A DNA stretch of 29,216 bases, taken from assembly GCA_002491115.1 (NCBI GenBank), contig DKVI01000107.1, forward strand, positions 1 through 29,216, in the 5' to 3' direction. This DNA comes from Lachnospiraceae bacterium UBA7182 (lineage in GTDB: Bacteria; Bacillota; Clostridia; Lachnospirales; Lachnospiraceae). Every line of letters starts with the position of its first letter. Positions within the stretch are counted from its first letter, which is position 1. The translations under genes and the position numbers were made by a program. The notes beneath the pieces are model-generated. The model saw only the letters and a program-made list of their open reading frames with translations, was not told the DNA's origin and searched no databases. Of the stretch, positions 23,842-29,216 are shown in pieces.

Positions 23842-24559
23842 ATTTTTCTTTCCCTTTTCCATTTTTCAAAACTCGATATAATAACTCATGTATAGAAATT
23901 ACTTCAATTAATTTTCTTTTGCAGATAATGTTCTCAATCTCCAAATATCTGGCAGTATCCGTCACAATTATTAAATCAACATCTGGAAAATCCATATCAA
24001 TATTGTATATTGGAATATTTGCATCCCTTACTGTTATATTTGAATACAACAAGTATTCAACTTTAATATCTGATATCTCCAGTTCATGGACTAACCGCTC
24101 TGTTAGCTCTCCGTGTCCATAAACAGCAACTCTTCTGTATCCTTTTTCACTCAAAAAATATCCTATGCTTTTTCCAGTTTTATATATTTTTCCCCATTGG
24201 TTGTATAAAGAACAATCACTCCCTGTATTTATAAACTCCAAATAAGGTTCAAAAAATAAATCTATTAAATAAATTTTAATTTCATTATATCCTTTTTTAA
24301 TTCGCTCATCCTTAATTTCTACATACTTATCCTGTGTAGTAATTAAAATATTGTCATATTCTCTTTTTGAAAAATCATCTATGTTTCTAATACAAAATTT
24401 TTCTCCTTCGTAAAAAATGTTTGTTCCCCACTTATGCGAATCTCCATCTGCAAATCCGATTATTTCTATCCCATATTTTATCAGACCTAAATCCAGCTGT
24501 TCCTGACATGAAAACAAATCATAACATCTTCTTCCTGCCCCATATATAATCGCCCTCAT
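23834..24559 (-). CDS. Double Rossmann-like module protein without catalytic domain
   Basis: The 241-residue protein consists of two similar modules joined by a short linker. Module A (1-100) starts RAIIYGAGRRCYDLF, then IIGFADGDSHKWG and YDNILITTQD. Module B (140-225) starts RRVAVYGHGELTERLVHEL, then VEYLLYSN and VDLIIVTDT. Both follow the pattern of a glycine-rich dinucleotide-type loop, a second strand ending in an acidic residue, and a hydrophobic strand. They resemble the modules attached to the adjacent glycosyltransferases and HAD protein. No transferase or hydrolase motif is present. It may be a ligand-binding, scaffolding or regulatory partner; I do not recognise a named family. It is the most AT-rich gene in the window and lies 92 bases after fnlC, in an AT-rich gap. 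Confidence 0.7.
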   Translation of the reverse strand: MRAIIYGAGRRCYDLFSCQEQLDLGLIKYGIEIIGFADGDSHKWGTNIFYEGEKFCIRNIDDFSKREYDNILITTQDKYVEIKDERIKKGYNEIKIYLIDLFFEPYLEFINTGSDCSLYNQWGKIYKTGKSIGYFLSEKGYRRVAVYGHGELTERLVHELEISDIKVEYLLYSNITVRDANIPIYNIDMDFPDVDLIIVTDTARYLEIENIICKRKLIEVISIHELLYRVLKNGKGKEKYA

Positions 24560-24651
24560 ATATACTGCTTTCCCTCATTTTATATAAACATTTGAACATA
24601 TTTCCGTTCTTTCAAACGTTCCTTAATAAAAATCAATTTTATAAAACAATC

Positions 24652-25776
24652 TTATCTTTTCCAGGTTGTCCGCTTTACAATGTCTGTGTAGCTCTGGATA
24701 ATTTTCACAACTTTCTCAGAGACATTCATATCTTCATAATCATTGGGAACTGCCGCCTTCCTTTTATCTCCATACATATTGACCGCCAATTCTAAAGATG
24801 GGCATATCGTTTCTTCAGTAATACCACCAATAACCATTGAGCCTTTATCCAACACTTCGGGCCGTTCAGTAGACGTCCTGATCAGAACCGCCGGAAAATC
24901 CATGATTGCGCTTTCTTCTGATAGCGTCCCACTGTCTGAAAGCACACAATAGGCTCCTTTTTGGAGCTTGTTATAGTCAAAAAAGCCAAAAGGTTCCATG
25001 CTTTTTACTAGTGGATGGAAATGGAAGTCCCGTTCTTCAATCACCTTACGGCTCCTTGGATGTATGGAATAAATGATTGGCATCTTATACCTGTCCGCTA
25101 TCTTATTAATCGCATCCATCAAGGAAATAAAAGACGATTCTTGATCAATGTTTTCTTCCCGATGCGCAGAAAGCAACATATACTCTTTTTTCTTCAAACC
25201 CAGCCGTTCTAAAGCAGTGCTTTCCTCAATCTCTTCTTTATGTTTATGTAACACCTCGCCCATCGGAGATCCTGTTACAAATATTGTTTTCCCATCAATC
25301 CCCTCTGATAATAAATATCTTCTTGAATGCTCTGTATATGGCAGGTTGATGTCCGCTATGTGGTCCACTATTTTTCTGTTGATCATTTCAGGCACGTTCC
25401 AATCCCAACACCGGTTTCCTGCTTCCATATGAAAAATCGGTATTTTCAGACGCTTTGCTGAAATGGCAGACAGAGCAGAATTCGTATCCCCTAAGATCAG
25501 GACTGCATCTGGCCTGATCTCCTTCATGACATTGTAGGATCTTGCAATGATGTTCCCCATAGTATCCCCCAAGGTTTCCCCCGCGCTGTCAAGGTAATAG
25601 TCTGGCTTCTGTAACTGCAGTTCATCAAAAAAAATCTGGTTTAAGACATAATCATAATTCTGCCCTGTATGTACCAAAATATGTTGGAAATGTTGGTTAC
25701 AGCATCGTATTGTCTCCGACAGTCGGATAATTTCAGGCCTTGTTCCTACAATAGTCACCACTTTCATCTTCCCCAT
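24652..25776 (-). CDS. fnlC: UDP-N-acetylglucosamine 2-epimerase-type enzyme, FnlC/CapG branch
   Basis: The 374-residue non-hydrolysing 2-epimerase has VTIVGTRPEIIRL (7-19), HTGQNYDYVLN (36-46), HMEAGNRCWDWNVPE and SDSGTLSEESAIMDFPAV. The EAGNRC and SGTLSEES forms are closer to the FnlC/CapG enzymes than to WecB/MnaA. In that branch it converts the UDP-L-talosamine-type product of FnlB to UDP-N-acetyl-L-fucosamine. It is placed directly after fnlB with a TAATG overlap, and AGGAGG precedes the ATG by 9 bases, so the trio is translationally coupled. Its presence downstream of fnlA and fnlB makes the L-FucNAc assignment much stronger than sequence alone would. Confidence 0.9.
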   Translation of the reverse strand: MGKMKVVTIVGTRPEIIRLSETIRCCNQHFQHILVHTGQNYDYVLNQIFFDELQLQKPDYYLDSAGETLGDTMGNIIARSYNVMKEIRPDAVLILGDTNSALSAISAKRLKIPIFHMEAGNRCWDWNVPEMINRKIVDHIADINLPYTEHSRRYLLSEGIDGKTIFVTGSPMGEVLHKHKEEIEESTALERLGLKKKEYMLLSAHREENIDQESSFISLMDAINKIADRYKMPIIYSIHPRSRKVIEERDFHFHPLVKSMEPFGFFDYNKLQKGAYCVLSDSGTLSEESAIMDFPAVLIRTSTERPEVLDKGSMVIGGITEETICPSLELAVNMYGDKRKAAVPNDYEDMNVSEKVVKIIQSYTDIVKRTTWKR

Positions 25777-26942
25777 TATTGTTTGCCTCCTTCTTCCACT
25801 TTCATAAAATATGTGTCCGGCCTTTCTTCTTCAAAATTTTCATTCGCCCACACTATTGTCACCAAATCGTCGCTTCCGATATTTTTAATACTATGGGTAT
25901 ATCCTGGCGGAATATCTACGGCCTCTATCTTTTTGCCTGACACAGGAAAATCCCAAACCTGGCTACTGTCAATTCTTCTAAGCCGGATCAATCCTGACCC
26001 ACTTACTACAACGAATTTCTCGTTTTTTGTATGATGCCAATGTTCCCCTCTGGTAATCCCTGGCCGTGTGATAATGACAGAGATTTGTCCTCGTTCGTTA
26101 GTCCTAAATAATTCTGTAAAGCTCCCCCTTTGGTCATTGTTCATAGCATATGGATGTTTTAACTTATCTTCCGGCAAAAACGACAAGTATGTGCTGTACA
26201 GCCTTTGCTCAAAACTTTCTGGAACCATATTGGATATTTGCTTATTTCCCCTGCTTATTTTAAACTCTTCAATTAAACCAACAATCCGATTTAATCTAAC
26301 TGTATAAGTACGACGCATTGTTAAGGGGTTCTTGATATCTTTAATATTATTCGCCCTAAGTAACTCAACTAATTCCCTGACCACATCATCTATATAAACC
26401 AATGTGATTTCCTTTTCCGGATCGTCTACCCAAATCGGCAGGTCTCTTGCCAGGTTATAACAAAAAGTTGCCACCGCAGAATTATAATTTGGTCTTGACC
26501 ATTTGCCAAAAACATTTGCCAGTCGGTAAACATACACCGGGACGCCTGCTTTCTTACTATACTCTAATAACAGCCTCTCCCCCTCTTTTTTACTTCTTCC
26601 GTATTCATTGTCCATATCTGCCTGAACAGAGGACGCATACATGATCGGACATCTATTATTATAAGACCGCAATCCATCCAGAATAAATTTCAATAACTCC
26701 ACATTTCCTTCCATATATTCATGTGGGTTCACTGGCCGATTAACGCCGGCCAGATAAAACACAAAACCACAGTCCCTGCAAAATTTACGGAGGGCCTCTT
26801 TTCCCATTTCTCTGCTGTACAGATATAAAACCATATCTTCTGGGATGTGATAGCTTTTATCTTTTCCTGAAATGATATTCTCCAATGTAGCGACCAGGTT
26901 CTTTGCAATGAAGCCTTTTGCGCCTACTACCAATATTTTCAT
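25776..26942 (-). CDS. fnlB: UDP-2-acetamido-2,6-dideoxy-hexulose reductase/epimerase, FnlB/CapF
   Basis: The 388-residue protein has an N-terminal Rossmann domain (MKILVVGAKGFIAKNLV, YLAGVNRP, active-site Y114 and K118 in EYGRSKKEG) and a C-terminal cupin-like domain (RGEHWHHTKNEKF, with metal-binding His residues). This two-domain build is the mark of CapF/FnlB/WbjC, which epimerises C3 with the metal cupin and then reduces the 4-keto group with NADPH. The ATG at 26942 is chosen because GGAGGGG lies 6 bases upstream and because it forms an ATGA overlap with the fnlA stop; the frame extends to 26957 without support. The product feeds FnlC. Confidence 0.93.
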   Translation of the reverse strand: MKILVVGAKGFIAKNLVATLENIISGKDKSYHIPEDMVLYLYSREMGKEALRKFCRDCGFVFYLAGVNRPVNPHEYMEGNVELLKFILDGLRSYNNRCPIMYASSVQADMDNEYGRSKKEGERLLLEYSKKAGVPVYVYRLANVFGKWSRPNYNSAVATFCYNLARDLPIWVDDPEKEITLVYIDDVVRELVELLRANNIKDIKNPLTMRRTYTVRLNRIVGLIEEFKISRGNKQISNMVPESFEQRLYSTYLSFLPEDKLKHPYAMNNDQRGSFTELFRTNERGQISVIITRPGITRGEHWHHTKNEKFVVVSGSGLIRLRRIDSSQVWDFPVSGKKIEAVDIPPGYTHSIKNIGSDDLVTIVWANENFEEERPDTYFMKVEEGGKQ

Positions 26943-28006
26943 CTCCAACCCCTCCATTTAAACAGCTCTTCCTGTATATATGGTAATTTTACCAGTCGCT
27001 CCTTCACCTGTTCCAAATCCAGCCGCTCTGTATTATCGGATGTAAACGCTGAAAATCCTGCCCGGTTAATGTTCCCTTCTCTGAAATATTTATCATAATT
27101 CAAGTCACGCCTGTCACAAGGAACCTTAAAAAAAGATCCCATATCAACAGCATGGGCACACTCTTCATTAGTCAATAAAGTTTCATACATTTTCTCGCCA
27201 TGCCTTATCCCAATCACTTCTATTTTATGACCTGGATCAAACAGCTCTGACACTGCTTTTGCCAAAATATCAATCGTGCATGCAGGTGCTTTTTGCACCA
27301 TGATGTCGCCTGTTTCAGCATGCTTAAAAGCAAACAAAACTAAGTCAACAGCCTCTTCAAGGCTCATGATGAACCGTGTCATGGATGGTTCTGTTACCGT
27401 CATGGGAAGCCCCTGTTTAATCTGACTAATAAACAGCGGGATAACAGATCCCCTGGAACACATGACATTGCCATACCTTGTGCAACAGATAGTCGTTTTC
27501 TCCGGTGTGACTGTCCTTGATTTTGCAACCATCACTTTTTCCATCATTGCTTTTGAAGTCCCCATGGCATTTATGGGGTAGGCGGCTTTATCAGTAGAAA
27601 GACAAATAACTTTTTTAACGCCTGCCTCAATTGCTGCCGTTAATACATGGTCTGTCCCTAAAACATTGGTTTTCACTGCTTCTACCGGAAAAAATTCACA
27701 TGAGGGAACCTGCTTCAGTGCAGCTGCATGGAATATATAGTCGACATTATGTATGGCACTTTTAATGCTTTGTAAATCACGGACATCCCCAAGATAAAAT
27801 TTTAACTTGCCAAAATACTCAGGGTATCCTGCCTGGTACTCATGGCGCATATCGTCCTGTTTTTTCTCATCACGGGAAAAAATCCTTATTTCTTTGATGT
27901 CAGTCCCCAAAAGTCGCCTCAAAACAGCATTGCCGAAAGATCCTGTCCCGCCTGTGATTAATAGTGTCCTATTTTTAAAAATTGTCGTTTCCATTCTCCC
28001 TACCAT
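26939..28006 (-). CDS. fnlA: UDP-N-acetylglucosamine 4,6-dehydratase (5-epimerising), FnlA/CapE
   Basis: The 355-residue short-chain dehydrogenase-type enzyme has GGTGSFGNAVLRRL (19-32), HAAALKQVPSCEFFP (93-107), LSTDKAAYPIN (136-146) and MGTSKAMMEKV (148-158). The MxxxK-type active site in place of YxxxK is typical of CapE/FnlA/WbjB. It dehydrates UDP-GlcNAc and inverts C5, giving the 4-keto L-sugar that FnlB uses. Two starts are possible, 28006 and 27994, and neither has a well-spaced ribosome binding site; homologues start near the second. The gene overlaps the end of the upstream GT2 gene by 20 to 32 bases, consistent with coupled translation. Confidence 0.94.
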   Translation of the reverse strand: MVGRMETTIFKNRTLLITGGTGSFGNAVLRRLLGTDIKEIRIFSRDEKKQDDMRHEYQAGYPEYFGKLKFYLGDVRDLQSIKSAIHNVDYIFHAAALKQVPSCEFFPVEAVKTNVLGTDHVLTAAIEAGVKKVICLSTDKAAYPINAMGTSKAMMEKVMVAKSRTVTPEKTTICCTRYGNVMCSRGSVIPLFISQIKQGLPMTVTEPSMTRFIMSLEEAVDLVLFAFKHAETGDIMVQKAPACTIDILAKAVSELFDPGHKIEVIGIRHGEKMYETLLTNEECAHAVDMGSFFKVPCDRRDLNYDKYFREGNINRAGFSAFTSDNTERLDLEQVKERLVKLPYIQEELFKWRGWR

Positions 28007-29168
28007 GCCTTATTTCATTTCTTAATTTATCGTAAAATACCTGCCCGATGCGCGCCGGATTATGTGGGTTGCAAACTGCTTCTCTCATCTGCCTGTAATC
28101 GTCTTCATCTTTCTCATACCGGAGCAACGACTCTAGCAACTCAAAAACAAAATACATTTTGCTGTCCTTTTCTATAGGCTCCCTTATAAACAGCTCTCTT
28201 ATTCCAGACAAAATACGACTTTCAAACTCTTCCCTTTTCTTCCCTAATTCCACGCACTCCATCATCACGCTGTCCGGAATCTTACATAATATATGCCTTA
28301 ATTTTTCTTCTGTTGACATATTGCAGTTTTTGCAGAATAGGGAATATATTTCCCCTGTCACCTGTTTGACCCGTCTGTCAATCAATGTCTTTTGATAATT
28401 CTCTGGCAAGAGTCCCCATCCAGAAAACAACTTCATATAGCCACTGTAAATCTCATTAAGCATGTCATGCTCATAAGGATAGTATTTCCCCATGGAAGCG
28501 TTCATTCCGTCATGCCTGTAAATAAAGAAGTCATATACTGGATCCTTCATTACAAACGCTGATGTTATGCTTGGCGCAATAGCGATATTAAACAGAGTGT
28601 CAGCCCCATATACATCTGTCCTATATTTGTTTTTTTTCATTATTTCTGCACGGTATAAGTTTGCCTGGTTTTGAGCTAAAGCGCTAAATAAGAAGTACGG
28701 CCAGTTCAGACGCACCATATCAACACTGGGACAGAACATATCCTCCCTTACCAGTTCATCCAGTTTTCCAACATTATATGAAGTTATATTTTGCTCTACA
28801 TCACATTCATGCACAAGTACTTTAGTCCAGATGATATCAGTATTATACTTCTTTACATTTTCTGCCATTTTAGCCAAGCACCCTGGGCGCATCCTGTCAT
28901 CCGAATTCAATATATAAATGTAATCTCCATTCGCATTTTCAATCCCTTTATTAAAGCTTGCGTAAATCCATTGGTTATTCTGGTGGATCACTTTAATCCG
29001 ACTGTCTTTTTTAGCAATTTCATCCGCTATTAAAGAAGTGTCGTCTGTTGAGCCGTCATCAATAATGATCAGCTCCCAACAATCATAATCTTGTTCTAAA
29101 ATACTGTTTACCGCTAATGGGAAGTACTTTTCATTATTATAAACTGGCATAATAATACTGATCAACAT
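27975..29168 (-). CDS. Family 2 glycosyltransferase with long C-terminal extension
   Basis: The 397-residue protein starts with a GT-A domain: LISIIMPVYNNEKYFPLAVN, IIDDGSTDDTS (35-45) and the metal-binding LNSDDR (87-92). GT2 enzymes add a sugar from a nucleotide donor with inversion. The C-terminal 170 residues are charged and helix-rich (for example YEKDEDDYRQMREAV), without a motif I recognise, and no Rossmann-like module is visible in them, in contrast to the other GT2 in the window. AGAGGA precedes the ATG with a spacing of about 6. It lies directly upstream of the L-FucNAc genes, so transfer of L-FucNAc is possible but unproven. Confidence 0.88.
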   Translation of the reverse strand: MLISIIMPVYNNEKYFPLAVNSILEQDYDCWELIIIDDGSTDDTSLIADEIAKKDSRIKVIHQNNQWIYASFNKGIENANGDYIYILNSDDRMRPGCLAKMAENVKKYNTDIIWTKVLVHECDVEQNITSYNVGKLDELVREDMFCPSVDMVRLNWPYFLFSALAQNQANLYRAEIMKKNKYRTDVYGADTLFNIAIAPSITSAFVMKDPVYDFFIYRHDGMNASMGKYYPYEHDMLNEIYSGYMKLFSGWGLLPENYQKTLIDRRVKQVTGEIYSLFCKNCNMSTEEKLRHILCKIPDSVMMECVELGKKREEFESRILSGIRELFIREPIEKDSKMYFVFELLESLLRYEKDEDDYRQMREAVCNPHNPARIGQVFYDKLRNEIRHGRENGNDNF

Positions 29169-29216
29169 ACAAATTCCTCTTTAAAAATCATATGATCTTT
29201 TTTATAATCTGCTTTT
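29162..29216 (-). CDS. Possible 3' end of an upstream glycan-locus gene (cut by window edge)
   Basis: From the right edge a minus-strand frame reads ADYKKDHMIFKEEFVC and ends in TGA at 29162-29164, overlapping the GT2 start by 7 bases. Overlaps of this kind are frequent in this locus. Only 17 codons are visible, so the frame could be chance and the stretch could instead be a leader with the GT2 ribosome binding site. Confidence 0.3.
   Translation of the reverse strand, partial: KADYKKDHMIFKEEFVC

Noticed and set aside
24560..24651. Possible promoter in the AT-rich gap between fnlC and the double-module gene
   Set aside because: Several TATA-like hexamers occur, but no -35 box lies at an acceptable spacing. 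Base composition alone explains them.

Overview
The window looks like chromosomal DNA of a low-to-mid GC, Gram-positive anaerobe of class Clostridia, most likely Lachnospiraceae. The evidence is a SCIFF peptide with its radical SAM maturase (a Clostridia marker), a fused SecDF, the Clostridia-type order secDF-recJ-apt-rel-metallohydrolase-hemZ, and strong AGGAGG-type ribosome binding sites. Genus cannot be fixed from sequence alone.

Left part (1-10961, all minus strand) is a conserved housekeeping block. In transcription order it holds a small DUF3792/TIGR04086-type membrane protein, the 47-residue SCIFF precursor with its own promoter, the SCIFF maturase, SecDF (start overlapping the maturase stop), RecJ, adenine phosphoribosyltransferase, the bifunctional (p)ppGpp enzyme Rel, a glyoxalase II-like hydrolase, and a HemZ-type radical SAM protein cut by the left edge. 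Hairpins lie after SCIFF, after secDF and after the hydrolase.

Middle part (11028-15983, plus strand) is one apparent operon. A CNNM/CorC-family membrane protein is coupled by a TAATG overlap to two tandem aconitase-superfamily dehydratases, each a small plus a large subunit in the order LeuD-like, LeuC-like, LeuD-like, LeuC-like. The two sets differ in the substrate-specificity loop and around the Fe-S ligands, and no leucine-pathway partner is present, so their substrates are open. A hairpin terminator ends the unit.

Right part (16047-29216, minus strand) is the 3' portion of a surface-glycan locus that continues beyond the right edge. A family 2 glycosyltransferase is followed by an overlapping trio matching FnlA/CapE, FnlB/CapF and FnlC/CapG, which together make UDP-N-acetyl-L-fucosamine. 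Next come a protein made of two Rossmann-like modules, a sulfatase/LtaS-fold enzyme without membrane segments, a GT-D glycosyltransferase, a GT2, a GT4 and a large HAD-family protein. Between the GT4 and HAD genes lies a 500-bp segment with a truncated Rpn/PD-(D/E)XK transposase-like gene, bounded by an exact 13-bp inverted repeat. By eye, base composition falls from about 50% GC (HAD, GT4) to about 32-36% (sulfatase-like and double-Rossmann genes), then rises to about 43% over fnlABC, suggesting mosaic assembly.

The most unusual feature is that five of six neighbouring glycan proteins (16047-24559) carry one related Rossmann-like module, at the N-terminus of the HAD, GT4 and GT-D proteins, at the C-terminus of the GT2, and twice in the double-module protein. 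No gene-free stretch exceeds about 160 bases. I saw no tRNA, rRNA, CRISPR array or intact insertion sequence.
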